Assembly: GCF_049116555.1 (NCBI RefSeq)
Contig: NZ_JAGDYT010000001.1
Coordinates: 434,001-498,000 of the forward strand
Origin: Maricaulis maris_C
GTDB lineage: Bacteria > Pseudomonadota > Alphaproteobacteria > Caulobacterales > Maricaulaceae
Length of the DNA stretch: 64,000 bases
Direction of reading: 5' to 3'
The first letter of the stretch is position 1; the number at the start of each line of letters is the position of its first letter. The notes beneath the pieces were generated by a model, which ran no database searches, had not been told where the DNA came from, and saw only the letters and a list, made by a program, of their open reading frames with translations. Shown piece after piece: positions 53,737 to 62,512 of this stretch. The translations under genes were made by a program, and so were the position numbers.

Positions 53737-54798
53737 ATGTGGACTTTGCTGAAAGCAATTCCGGTTTGTGGGGCGTTGTTGGTTCTGGCAGTGCCGGGTG
53801 TGGCCAGCGCCGATGTGCCGCAAGCGTACCAGGCCTTGCTCGCGGAAGCCGCCGACCGCCAGGACGATGATGCGCGTTTTCTGGAAACGGCCGACATGGT
53901 CTCCGTTCTCGTTGAAGGGGGGCGCGCGGCGGTTCACGCCTATATCAATGCCGAGCTGCCGCATCGATCCGGGGCTGTCGCGGACTGGCCGTTGCCTGCA
54001 CCCGTTGCCGCGCCGGCTCCTGCCGCCGTGGCAGCGCCGTCGACCGTCCAACATGAGGAGCACCGCGATCTTGGCGGCGCCCCGGTCGTGCTTGGCGAAG
54101 CGCCGGATGGGTCGGGAGGCTGGCTCGCCGGCTCGATCCGCCAACTCGCTGACGACAGCTGGGCCGGCCATATCCGTGCCGGCATCCAGCTCGAGCGGGG
54201 CAATTCCGAACTGACCGACTTCTCCTTCGCCATCGAGATCGATCGCGAGCTGGAGGACGGCTGGCGGATCGACAGCCAGTTCGAGTATTTTCTGTCAGAA
54301 AGCGCGACCCGGACCACGCGGGATAACTGGCTGGTCGAATTGCGGACCACCCGCGAGCTCGACAGCGGCATTGGCTACTATGCTGGCGGCTCCTACGAGC
54401 GGGACCTGATCGGGATATACGCCCAGTCGGCCTTTCTCACAGGCGGTGGCATCTGGCATGCGGTCGAGACGCCGAAAGCGAATTGGGTGCTCCGCGCCGG
54501 CCTGGGCCAACGCTATCGCGAAGCCGGGCTGACCGGTGAGACCCTGACCGACTGGGTCGGCGAGGCCGGATCGAGCTTTCACTACACGATTTCCGAGACT
54601 GCCAGCTTCGGCTCCGAGACCACGGCATTTGTGGGCGGCGGGTCACGGGTTGACCAGCGCTTCACCCTGACCAACCGGCTGTTCGGCGACTGGGCGGTGC
54701 AGACCGGCTTGCGGATCGAGCATGAATTCGAGGAACGGGCCGGGTTTGATCCGACCGATGTCCGTCTCGACGTGTCCCTGCTCTACGCCTTCGATTGA
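53737..54798 (+). CDS. DUF481 outer-membrane-type protein (paralogue 1)
   Basis: A 353-residue exported protein: signal peptide (I-P-V-C-G-A-L-L-V-L-A-V-P-G-V-A-S-A), an Ala/Pro linker (~90-115), and a C-terminal beta-barrel-like DUF481 domain (~145-353) with alternating strands and T-R-D-N-W-L-V-E-L-R. The terminal residue Asp rather than Phe is unusual for an outer-membrane barrel. It is a paralogue of 59362-60408 (T-R-D-N-W-L-V-E-V-R). AGGGG precedes ATG 53737. Confidence 0.78.
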   Translation: MWTLLKAIPVCGALLVLAVPGVASADVPQAYQALLAEAADRQDDDARFLETADMVSVLVEGGRAAVHAYINAELPHRSGAVADWPLPAPVAAPAPAAVAAPSTVQHEEHRDLGGAPVVLGEAPDGSGGWLAGSIRQLADDSWAGHIRAGIQLERGNSELTDFSFAIEIDRELEDGWRIDSQFEYFLSESATRTTRDNWLVELRTTRELDSGIGYYAGGSYERDLIGIYAQSAFLTGGGIWHAVETPKANWVLRAGLGQRYREAGLTGETLTDWVGEAGSSFHYTISETASFGSETTAFVGGGSRVDQRFTLTNRLFGDWAVQTGLRIEHEFEERAGFDPTDVRLDVSLLYAFD

Positions 54799-54901
54799 TC
54801 GTGCGCGGGTGCTATCCGGTTGCGAAAAATGGCTGTGAAACCACCCGTTAAGGCCTGGCGTGAGACAATAAGGCCCTGATACCCGATAAGGAGGTGTCGT
54901 C

Positions 54902-55303
54902 ATGGGCAAGATATCAACGTCCAGCTATCGCCGGGTCTCGGATCATTTCGAGCCGGACCTGGTCGAGGACCCGGCCGAGCAGAAGAAACGTCGCGGTCAT
55001 CTGGAACAGATCGACTACACGATTTTTGCTGCCAATCAGGCGGTGATCGCCAAGACGATCCATCATGTCGGGATCGAGGATTTCCAGAATCTGGCCCTGT
55101 CAGCCTCCAAGGCCCGTTCGGCCTGGGTCGATGCAGCCATGTCAGCGGCCCGCTCGCGCTCGCCCCTGACCGCCGAGGAAGTCGCCCGTCTGCAATTGTT
55201 GCGCTCGGCCTATGATGAGCTCTCCGAAGCTTATGAAGCCATGCGGCGCATGGTCGAACGCGGCTATCTGCAATTCCACAAAACCTTGCCGAACAAGGGC
55301 TAG
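54902..55303 (+). CDS. Helical cytoplasmic protein of unknown function
   Basis: A 133-residue hydrophilic protein, no signal or membrane span. The C-terminal ~90 residues form long Ala/Glu/Arg helices that could be coiled coil (L-Q-L-L-R-S-A-Y-D-E-L-S-E-A-Y-E-A-M). AAGGAGGTG lies 6-8 bases before ATG 54902, a strong initiation site. No family recognised. Confidence 0.7.
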   Translation: MGKISTSSYRRVSDHFEPDLVEDPAEQKKRRGHLEQIDYTIFAANQAVIAKTIHHVGIEDFQNLALSASKARSAWVDAAMSAARSRSPLTAEEVARLQLLRSAYDELSEAYEAMRRMVERGYLQFHKTLPNKG

Positions 55304-55310
55304 GCGCGGT

Positions 55311-55982
55311 TTAGATCGGCGGATACCAAGCTCGGTATTCGGCGCGGTCGCCGACTGACAACTCGGTCGGGGAGGCAATCGCCCGGTTTTTCCAGCCCGC
55401 GGGTTCCGCGATCAAGTCGGTCGCGAATCCATAATGCATGATTGATTTCGGATCCCAGGGGTGACGGCTCTTCCGCTTCATGTCGTGGCGACGGACCACG
55501 TTGCGACGCGTATAAGCTTCTGACCATCCCGATTTAGCGCGAAAATGATCGACCACGGCGGCCTCATGCCAGCGCAACGGTGTGTCCGGTGTCTGGTGCT
55601 CGTGTCGAAAACCGAACATGTGTCCGATCTCGTGAAGGGCTGCGATCAATCCGCTGCCATAATCGAGATGCGAGTCGAAATTCATGGTCGGTTCCCTGCT
55701 ATTGGTGATGTCCAACGCTTCGGCACCCAGCATTGACCAGCGCCCTCGCGATCGGCTGAACATGACCCGGATATCTGCCTGTGCGGGGTCGTCCACCGCC
55801 ATCATTGCCAGACCCGAGCCACCCGCCATCCACATCGAGAGGGCGTGGTCGAAGACTTCACGGTCCAGCGCGTTCGCCGCGCGCGCGGACGGTCGCGCGT
55901 AGAGGTGGTACCGCAGAGTTGCGCCATTCCTCCATTTGACCCCGTGGGCACCTTGGAGGCCGGAGGCTAATGCGTCGGTCAT
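55311..55982 (-). CDS. Metzincin-type zinc metalloprotease (M12-like)
   Basis: A 223-residue protease with H-E-I-G-H-M-F-G-F-R-H (His117, Glu118, His121, His127) and a Met-turn S-I-M-H-Y-G (Met182), the complete metzincin signature, closest to astacin-like enzymes. There is no signal peptide in the best start (ATG 55982); TTG 56030 adds 16 residues without providing one. Export by an unrecognised route, or cytoplasmic action, is open. It follows the lipoprotein gene on the same strand by 16 bases, so the two may be co-expressed. Confidence 0.85.
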   Translation of the reverse strand: MTDALASGLQGAHGVKWRNGATLRYHLYARPSARAANALDREVFDHALSMWMAGGSGLAMMAVDDPAQADIRVMFSRSRGRWSMLGAEALDITNSREPTMNFDSHLDYGSGLIAALHEIGHMFGFRHEHQTPDTPLRWHEAAVVDHFRAKSGWSEAYTRRNVVRRHDMKRKSRHPWDPKSIMHYGFATDLIAEPAGWKNRAIASPTELSVGDRAEYRAWYPPI

Positions 55983-55998
55983 TGAGTGCCCAATCCAG

Positions 55999-57036
55999 TC
56001 AACCCGCTGCCAGGGCTTGGCATTGGGCAAGGGCCGCCAGGGCAGCGGGATACCTGTTCCGCTCCATGAAGGCTCGTGCTTCTCCGATCTGGGCGGTCAG
56101 GTTTCGTGTTATGACCGCCGCCGTTCGGTTCGCTGCGGCAGCCGACGAGCGTTCAGGTGGCTGTGCCGCATTCCCACTGGTCTGATTGCCGTTGCCGGGA
56201 TTGGTCAGGGCCTGGGCGGCCTCGACCAGCGAGGCGATATTTGGGGCCTGATTGCGCAGACGGGCCAGCGTTGCACGATCGGCTGAGCGCCAACTGCGCC
56301 CGATTTCCGTAGAGAATTGATTGAGGGCAGCCCGGCTGGTGCGTATTTCGGTGACCACGGTGCCCGCTAGCGATATGGCCTGACGCAGGGCGGCCTTGTC
56401 CTGATCTGAATCGCCATTCGATTCGGGCTGGTTTTCCAGACGGATATGACCTTGAGCCACGAGTCCCGCCAACTCCTCATGGTAGGCCTGCAGCTCTGAA
56501 TCATGACCGAGCCTGAGGCCGCTATAAATTCGTTGTCCGGGCTCAGCGTAGCAGCCCATGGCGCTGGCGCCATCCGCATAGGCGTCCATCAACTCGGCCT
56601 GATTGAGCCCATTGCGAAGCACGGTCAAACCGCCAAGCGAGAGTGCCGCCGCACTGACATTGTCTTGATGCGCATCAAACGTCGCGAACCCCGCGCCCAG
56701 CAGCGCCGAGCCGATACTGCCGAGATTGATGGCCCTATGCTCGCCGGCAATCGCATTGTAGCGCTGGTTGTAGAGCGCCTGTCGGGCCATGATTTCGTTG
56801 AGCTGGCAATCCAGATCATCGGCCAGCGCCGTGCCTTGGTCCGAATAGTCACGCGCCCGAATTTCGAATGCATAACCTGCGGTCGGGTTCGCGCTATCAA
56901 TCGGCCCTGCGACGGAGAGGCAAAAGCTTGCACCGTTTAAAGCCGCGGGTGGCGGCGGGGCGGTCAGCGTATTGCAGCCTGCCAGAGCGAACATAACAAG
57001 GCCTGCCAGTGCGGTTCCGATCTTCGACATCGCCAT
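55999..57036 (-). CDS. Lipoprotein of unknown function upstream of the metzincin
   Basis: A 345-residue lipoprotein (L-A-G-C, Cys18-20 region) with a largely helical Ala/Gln/Asn-rich body. GGAGGTTG supports ATG 57036; in-frame upstream residues are not expected to be translated. The segment N-P-G-N-G-N-Q-T-S-G-N is a flexible linker. It lies upstream of the metzincin gene (16-base gap), and the two may function together. Divergent from the ECF sigma gene. Confidence 0.72.
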   Translation of the reverse strand: MAMSKIGTALAGLVMFALAGCNTLTAPPPPAALNGASFCLSVAGPIDSANPTAGYAFEIRARDYSDQGTALADDLDCQLNEIMARQALYNQRYNAIAGEHRAINLGSIGSALLGAGFATFDAHQDNVSAAALSLGGLTVLRNGLNQAELMDAYADGASAMGCYAEPGQRIYSGLRLGHDSELQAYHEELAGLVAQGHIRLENQPESNGDSDQDKAALRQAISLAGTVVTEIRTSRAALNQFSTEIGRSWRSADRATLARLRNQAPNIASLVEAAQALTNPGNGNQTSGNAAQPPERSSAAAANRTAAVITRNLTAQIGEARAFMERNRYPAALAALAQCQALAAG

Positions 57037-57226
57037 CGTGCAACCTCCATGTCTGATCGGACGGATTTTCGCGCAAAATCGCCATTTTGGCAATTTCAGG
57101 TGATTATGACCGACAGCACACCCATGGGGTGCGTAGGGTTTGGCGCAAACTGATTGAACCCTTTTGTGACCCGTGCGCACCTTGAGTTTGAAGGGCCGCA
57201 TTTTCTGCGATTACCCGGGAGACCTC

Positions 57227-57802
57227 ATGAAGCGCGACCGCAAACGCGTCCTGTCGGACTATCTGATTGTCGCGGCGCATGGTGGCGACCGGTCGGCGCT
57301 GGATCGTTTGTGCCGGCTCTGGCACGGCGATCTGACACGTCACGCGGCGCGTCTGATCGGTGATGGTGAGGCCGCGCGCGACATTCTTCAGGAGGCCTGG
57401 TGCGATATCCTGAAAGGCCTCTCCGGTCTGCGTGAGCCGGCCGCCTTCCCCGCCTGGGCCTACCGGATCGTGGCGCGCAAGTGCGCCGCCGAGATCCGGA
57501 TGCGGCAATCCTCGCGGCGCACCGCGGACGGGCTCCGAGCCGAACTGGCTGGCGCGACCGTGGACGGCGAAGGCGAGGCCGAACGCGGCGCCGACACAGG
57601 CGCCATCCGACGCGCCATGACCGATCTGCCGGACGAGCAACGCCTTGCCCTGGCGCTCTATCATCAGGACGGCCTCTCGGTCGCCGAGATCGCCGTCATC
57701 ACCGAAACACCGGCGGGCACCGTCAAGACCCGCCTCATGCATGCCCGGCGCAAGCTCGCCGTGGCGCTCAACCCGGCCATGCCGGACACCGAACATTCGT
57801 GA
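57227..57802 (+). CDS. ECF sigma factor
   Basis: A 191-residue sigma-70 ECF protein. Region 2 (D-I-L-Q-E-A-W-C-D-I-L-K-G-L and P-A-F-P-A-W-A-Y-R-I-V-A-R) and region 4 (L-P-D-E-Q-R-L-A-L-A-L-Y and S-V-A-E-I-A-V-I-T-E-T-P-A-G-T-V-K-T-R) are complete. ATG 57227 follows GGGAGACC. A membrane partner follows 12 bases later, the usual sigma/anti-sigma arrangement. Confidence 0.9.
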   Translation: MKRDRKRVLSDYLIVAAHGGDRSALDRLCRLWHGDLTRHAARLIGDGEAARDILQEAWCDILKGLSGLREPAAFPAWAYRIVARKCAAEIRMRQSSRRTADGLRAELAGATVDGEGEAERGADTGAIRRAMTDLPDEQRLALALYHQDGLSVAEIAVITETPAGTVKTRLMHARRKLAVALNPAMPDTEHS

Positions 57803-57814
57803 AAGGAGATCGCG

Positions 57815-58204
57815 ATGACCACCAAGACCGAAGACCTCGACCGGCTCATCCTGGAAGCGCTCGATGAGGAAGATCGCGGCATTCTTGCCGAACTGGGCGA
57901 GGAGCCGGGTTATTTTGCGCAGGCATTCGGCCTGTTCCGCGGCAAGCTCGCCTGGGTGATGTGGATCGCCTACATCGTCAACATCATCGGGGCCGGCCTG
58001 GCTATCTGGGCGGCCTGGAAGATGTTCCAGACCACGGATCCTGTCATGACGATGCGCTGGGGTATCGCCATTCTGGTTGCCGTCAATGTCGGCCTCTTCA
58101 TGAAGGGCGGGCTGGGTCTGCAGATGCAGAACAACCGTATCCTGCGCGAACTCAAGCGCGTCGAACTCCAGATAGCGCGTGGACAGGCGAGGGACAGCGT
58201 TTAG
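57815..58204 (+). CDS. DUF6768-like membrane protein, probable partner of the ECF sigma factor
   Basis: A 129-residue protein with an acidic N-terminus (E-A-L-D-E-E-D-R-G-I-L-A-E-L-G-E-E-P-G) and two helices (~47-68, 78-97), then a basic helical tail (I-L-R-E-L-K-R-V-E-L-Q-I-A-R). This matches the DUF6768 pattern found downstream of ECF sigma genes. AAAGGAG precedes the start. A role as anti-sigma or signal relay is inferred from position only. Confidence 0.75.
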   Translation: MTTKTEDLDRLILEALDEEDRGILAELGEEPGYFAQAFGLFRGKLAWVMWIAYIVNIIGAGLAIWAAWKMFQTTDPVMTMRWGIAILVAVNVGLFMKGGLGLQMQNNRILRELKRVELQIARGQARDSV

Positions 58205-58385
58205 CGCGGGAGTGCCCATCCCCGAGTAGCCTTTCCCCCATTCACGAATGACAGCCATTCGCATCACAGCGGCGTGAGGGGGTTACATTCGGCGGGCAGG
58301 CTCCCCAAATAGGTCTCGGACAAGGCGTGGGGGACGTGCAGATTGCGCATGTCGACAAGCGTCTTGATGGGATAGGATACGTGTC

Positions 58386-59273
58386 ATGGCCAATGCAGTT
58401 TCAATGACGCTCTCGCCCGAACAAGGGCTGTCGAGCTATCTGTCAGAGATCCGTCGTTTTCCGATGCTGGAAAAGGACGAGGAATTCATGCTGGGCAAGC
58501 GCTGGCGTGAGCATGAGGATGGTGGCGCGGCTGAAAAGCTGGTGACCTCCCATTTGCGCCTCGTCGCCAAGATCGCCATGGGCTATCGCGGTTATGGCCT
58601 GCCGATCGCTGAAGTGATCTCGGAAGGCAATGTCGGCCTGATGCAGGCGGTCAAGAAATTCGACCCGGACAAGGGTTTTCGCCTGGCCACCTATGCCATG
58701 TGGTGGATCCGCGCCTCGATCCAGGAATATATCCTGCGCTCCTGGTCGCTGGTGAAAATGGGCACGACGGCGGCCCAGAAGAAGCTCTTCTTCAATCTGC
58801 GCCGGATGAAAAGTCAGATGCAGGCCCTCGACGAGGGTGACCTCAAGCCGGAACAGGTCGAGGCCATCGCCACCAAGCTGGGCGTTACCAATGATGAGGT
58901 GATGTCGATGAATGGCCGCCTGTCCGGGCCTGATGCCTCACTCAACGCGCCGTTGCGTGGCACGGAAGGCGAGGGGCAGTGGCAGGACTGGCTGTCCGAC
59001 GACACGGCCGAGAGCCAGGAAGACGAGCTGGTCGAGAGCGATGAATTCGACACCCGCATGCAATTGCTGCAGGCGGCCATGGGCGAACTCAATGAGCGCG
59101 AACAGCACATCCTGCAGGAGCGTCGCCTTTCCGACGCTCCCAAGACGCTGGAAGACCTGGCCGGGCATTATGGTGTCAGCCGCGAGCGCATCCGCCAGAT
59201 TGAGGTGCGCGCGTTCGAGAAGCTGCAAAAGGCCATGAAGTCCATGGCCGCCGAGCAAGGTCTGCTCAACTAG
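58386..59273 (+). CDS. rpoH: RNA polymerase heat-shock sigma factor RpoH (paralogue 2, canonical)
   Basis: A 295-residue sigma-32. Region 2 has F-R-L-A-T-Y-A-M-W-W-I-R-A (98-110), and the RpoH box Q-K-K-L-F-F-N-L-R is at 131-139. Region 4.2 ends G-V-S-R-E-R-I-R-Q-I-E-V-R-A-F-E-K-L-Q. It lacks the long N-terminal tail of the paralogue at 1391-2308 and is closer to the well-studied alphaproteobacterial RpoH, so it is probably the main heat-shock factor. The ~180-base upstream region probably holds its promoters. Confidence 0.95.
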   Translation: MANAVSMTLSPEQGLSSYLSEIRRFPMLEKDEEFMLGKRWREHEDGGAAEKLVTSHLRLVAKIAMGYRGYGLPIAEVISEGNVGLMQAVKKFDPDKGFRLATYAMWWIRASIQEYILRSWSLVKMGTTAAQKKLFFNLRRMKSQMQALDEGDLKPEQVEAIATKLGVTNDEVMSMNGRLSGPDASLNAPLRGTEGEGQWQDWLSDDTAESQEDELVESDEFDTRMQLLQAAMGELNEREQHILQERRLSDAPKTLEDLAGHYGVSRERIRQIEVRAFEKLQKAMKSMAAEQGLLN

Positions 59274-59361
59274 CGTCAAGAATACAGAAACCCTGCCTGA
59301 GGCATGACTGGACGCGCGTACTCGTCAAAAGTAGGACGATACGTGACGAAAGGACTTGCCC

Positions 59362-60408
59362 ATGCGTTACCTGATTGCCCTGTTTCTGGCAGTGGCTGGC
59401 GGATGTCTTTCGCCGGCCGCCGCGGACTTGTCTGATGATTATCGCGTCCTGATCCTGGCCGCCGACCAGACGCAGAGCGATCCGGACTTCCGCAAGACGG
59501 TTGAGCTGATTGCCGGCCTCGCCGAGGGCGGTGAGGCGGAAGTCCTCGCAGTCGTTTCCGAACTTGCGCCGGACCGGCAAGCCCTGCTGGCTGACTGGGT
59601 CGAGACTGATGCGGATCCGGTCGACGCCACGCTGACGGCGACGCCGACAAGCCCACTCGCCGCGCCGATCCGGCTGGAGGTGGACGCTCGGACGGCCGAG
59701 GCCTCCTCAGGCCCGGAAGGCTGGTTGCCGGTCAAGAAGCTGGCGGAGGCCATGGCCTGGATCGAGCCGGAAGAATGGGCCGGCCGCTCGCGCTTCGGCG
59801 TCACGATCAATACCGGCAATACCGAGCAGACCGACTATAATTTCGCCCTGGAACTCGACCGGGACCTTGAGCGTGGCTGGGGGTTGGACAGCAAGGTTGA
59901 GTATCATTTCACCGAGAGCGCCGAAGTCGTCACCCGGGACAATTGGCTGGTCGAGGTGCGCGGCGAGCGCAACCGGATTGATGCCTGGGGCTATTATCTC
60001 GGTGCGACCTATGAACAGGACCGCTTGTCCGGCTATCAGCACTCGGCCTTTGCCACCGCCGGAGCGCTGCACCAGCCCGTCGACAGTGACCGCCTCGCCT
60101 GGAATGTGCGGGCGGGTCCCGGCATGCGCTATCGATTACCCGATGATGGCGACGCCGAGACCGACTGGATCTTCGAGTTGGGGTCGATCCTCAATCTCGC
60201 CCTGACCGAGACCACGGATTTTGCCGCTGAAATCACCATGCTGGCTGGCCCCGCCTCGCGCGCTGACCAACGCTTCGCCCTGACCACGGCCATTGCCGGC
60301 GATTGGGGCATGGAGCTGGCCTACCGGATCAAGCATGAATTCGAGCCGCAGTCGGGCACCCAGCCCACCGACAGCAATCTCAACGTCTCCATCGTCCGCG
60401 ACTTCTAA
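59362..60408 (+). CDS. DUF481 outer-membrane-type protein (paralogue 2)
   Basis: A 348-residue exported protein with signal peptide L-I-A-L-F-L-A-V-A-G-G-C, a ~110-residue N-terminal region and a C-terminal DUF481 barrel (~140-348) ending in V-R-D-F, with the terminal aromatic typical of outer-membrane barrels. It shares T-R-D-N-W-L-V-E-V-R and overall layout with the 53737 paralogue. AAAGGA precedes ATG 59362. The role is unknown; perhaps a porin-like or surface structural protein. Confidence 0.8.
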   Translation: MRYLIALFLAVAGGCLSPAAADLSDDYRVLILAADQTQSDPDFRKTVELIAGLAEGGEAEVLAVVSELAPDRQALLADWVETDADPVDATLTATPTSPLAAPIRLEVDARTAEASSGPEGWLPVKKLAEAMAWIEPEEWAGRSRFGVTINTGNTEQTDYNFALELDRDLERGWGLDSKVEYHFTESAEVVTRDNWLVEVRGERNRIDAWGYYLGATYEQDRLSGYQHSAFATAGALHQPVDSDRLAWNVRAGPGMRYRLPDDGDAETDWIFELGSILNLALTETTDFAAEITMLAGPASRADQRFALTTAIAGDWGMELAYRIKHEFEPQSGTQPTDSNLNVSIVRDF

Positions 60409-60488
60409 GCAGGGCCGGGCGACTGGGCAGCCGGCATGAGGGTGATCTGTCACACCGCGGGGCTATTTCGCCGTAACGCGCAAAGCGA

Positions 60489-61154
60489 TCAGGTGTCGGA
60501 CCGGTTCACCAATCCCAATGTGATTGCCGCCTGGCCGAGATAATAGCAGACCCAGACCACCGGGCCGGCCCAGTCGAGCTCGCCGGCAAAGAGGCGGACG
60601 GCCAGCACGCTGTCGGAGACCACGAAGAGCAGGGCGCCGATCATGGCAAGCAAGGGCGAGCGGCCAAGAATGGCCAGCACGGCCATGACCAGGATGATGC
60701 CGTTATAGACCGAGGCGGCGATCTGCAATTCGCCGAAATGGGGCTGCAGCCAGTTCATCATGGCCAGCCCGGCGAGGGCGACGGCCAGCGCGGCGATCCG
60801 GCTAATGCCGCCACGCGGTCCGGCTTCCATGCGCCAGCGGGCAAACAGCCAGATATAGACCAGATGCCCCAGTCCGAAGGCGGCGATGCCGAGGGGCAGG
60901 ACGCTCTGGTCCAGCGCCAGGAAGACGTCTCCGAGGGCACCGAGTGCAAGGCCCGCCGCCAGGACGAGATGCCCGGCCCGAAACGCGTAGACAGCGAGCA
61001 GGGCGACACCGGCCGCCTTGATCACGACATTGGCGGGGAAGGGCGCGGAAAGGCCGAAATCATCAAAGAGATAGATCAGTGCAAACAGGCCGGATGCCGT
61101 CAGGATCAGGCGTGAGACGCGGTCTTTCGGCCAGGCCTGTGTGATCAGTGTCAT
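60489..61154 (-). CDS. YhhN-family (lysoplasmalogenase-like) membrane protein
   Basis: A 221-residue integral membrane protein with about eight helices, covering the G-D-V-F-L-A-L-D and G-L-G-H-L-V-Y-I-W segments that mark the YhhN/TMEM86 family, some of which hydrolyse lysoplasmalogens. Bacterial substrates are mostly untested. GGGGGGAG precedes ATG 61154. Divergent from the esterase gene. Confidence 0.88.
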   Translation of the reverse strand: MTLITQAWPKDRVSRLILTASGLFALIYLFDDFGLSAPFPANVVIKAAGVALLAVYAFRAGHLVLAAGLALGALGDVFLALDQSVLPLGIAAFGLGHLVYIWLFARWRMEAGPRGGISRIAALAVALAGLAMMNWLQPHFGELQIAASVYNGIILVMAVLAILGRSPLLAMIGALLFVVSDSVLAVRLFAGELDWAGPVVWVCYYLGQAAITLGLVNRSDT

Positions 61155-61224
61155 CTCTTCTCCCCCCAATTCGGTCTGTCACGCTAGACTGGCTTTGATG
61201 TGCGGGGAAAGGGGACAGGGCAGA

Positions 61225-62511
61225 ATGGGTGTGCATTTCCGCCACGTCCTGGTCGCGATGGTTCTGGCTGCGAGTGCGGCCGTGCCAGCCCTTGGCCAGG
61301 CGATGGATGCCGATGATGGCCTGAACGCGCCAGCCGTGCGGGCGCTCGAGGCGATGCTGCGCGAACGTCCGCATGCGCGCGACGAGGCCTGGCGCAGCCT
61401 GTCGGATCCGCGACTGCCACGCATGGCGCCGGATCCCCAGGACCCGGACCGGGCCCTTGTAACCTTCGCCTGGCGGGGAGGCCCGACCACGCGGGCGGTG
61501 CGCCTCGACAGCGTCATCAATGTTGATCGGGCACGTCAGCCGGTCACCGATTATCGCGCCGATTTCACCCTGCCGATGAGACGTATGGACGGAGCGGATA
61601 TCTGGACACTGACCCTGTCCGTGCCGCGTGATGTGCAGGCGGTCTATTCCTTCCTGGTGAGCGATGCCGGGGGGGAACAACGCTGGTCCGACCCGGCCAA
61701 TCCTGTGCGCCTGGGTGGCCGTGACGGGGAGTCGCTGCTGCGTCTGGACCGGGCGCCCCGCGCCGACATTCACCGACCCCTGGCCTTTGACGCCGCTGTT
61801 TCGCCGCTCCGTCTGCATGTCGCGAGCGAGGCGCTGAGCCGGGCGGTGAGCGTGGCGGTCTATCGTGCCCCCGACGCCGCGCCGGATGCGCCGCTTCTGA
61901 TTCTCTATGATGCCTTCCTGTGGGGGCAGCGGGCGCCGGTGAGTGATCTCCTGGCCCGCCTTGCCGAGGCGGGGGAGATACCGGCCACCCACCTTGTCCT
62001 GATTGATCAGCTCGATCCGGTCAGTGCGACCCGTGCCTATGCCGACCAGGCCGTCTTCATCGCCGACGACCTCCTGCCTGCCCTGCGCGCCGAGGCCGGT
62101 CTGGCACCACAGCGCGACACCACGCTTCTGGCTGGTGCCTCGCGGCGGGGGCTGTCAGCCAGCCTGACAGCGCTGGCGCGGCCTGAGTTGATCGGCGGGG
62201 TGATCGCCTTGTCCGGCTCTTTCTACTGGGCACCGGAGGGGGAGGCACCTGAATGGGCGGCCCGCGAGCTGTCCCGGGCGCCTGTCCCGGCACCGGTCTT
62301 CCACCTTGCCGCCGGCCGGTTGGAAACTGTCGTGACGGCGACCAATCGCGGCCATGTGATGCTGGACACCAATCGCGCCATGGCCCAAGCGCTCGACGCG
62401 CAGGGTTATGAGGCCGAGCTGGTGGTCTATGCAGGCGGTCATGACATTGCCGGTTGGCGCAGCGCGCTGGCCGATGGCCTGGTCGCGCTGCTGGGGTCTG
62501 ATGGCGACTAG
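61225..62511 (+). CDS. Exported esterase of the enterochelin-esterase (Fes/EsterD-like) type
   Basis: A 428-residue secreted protein with signal peptide (V-L-V-A-M-V-L-A-A-S-A-A-V-P-A-L-G). An N-terminal beta domain (~75-175, W-T-L-T-L-S-V-P) resembles a CBM48/Fes-N module. The C-terminal alpha/beta-hydrolase has the nucleophile elbow G-A-S-R-R-G (Ser306) and His406 (A-G-G-H-D). ATG 61225 is preferred over in-frame starts further upstream. It may hydrolyse a siderophore-like ester, by family analogy only. Confidence 0.8.
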   Translation: MGVHFRHVLVAMVLAASAAVPALGQAMDADDGLNAPAVRALEAMLRERPHARDEAWRSLSDPRLPRMAPDPQDPDRALVTFAWRGGPTTRAVRLDSVINVDRARQPVTDYRADFTLPMRRMDGADIWTLTLSVPRDVQAVYSFLVSDAGGEQRWSDPANPVRLGGRDGESLLRLDRAPRADIHRPLAFDAAVSPLRLHVASEALSRAVSVAVYRAPDAAPDAPLLILYDAFLWGQRAPVSDLLARLAEAGEIPATHLVLIDQLDPVSATRAYADQAVFIADDLLPALRAEAGLAPQRDTTLLAGASRRGLSASLTALARPELIGGVIALSGSFYWAPEGEAPEWAARELSRAPVPAPVFHLAAGRLETVVTATNRGHVMLDTNRAMAQALDAQGYEAELVVYAGGHDIAGWRSALADGLVALLGSDGD

Positions 62512-62512
62512 C

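Noticed and set aside
58205..58385. Possible sigma-32-type promoter upstream of rpoH paralogue 2
   Set aside because: CCCCA-containing patches are present, but I found no well-spaced CTTGAA-type -35 box, so no promoter is called.
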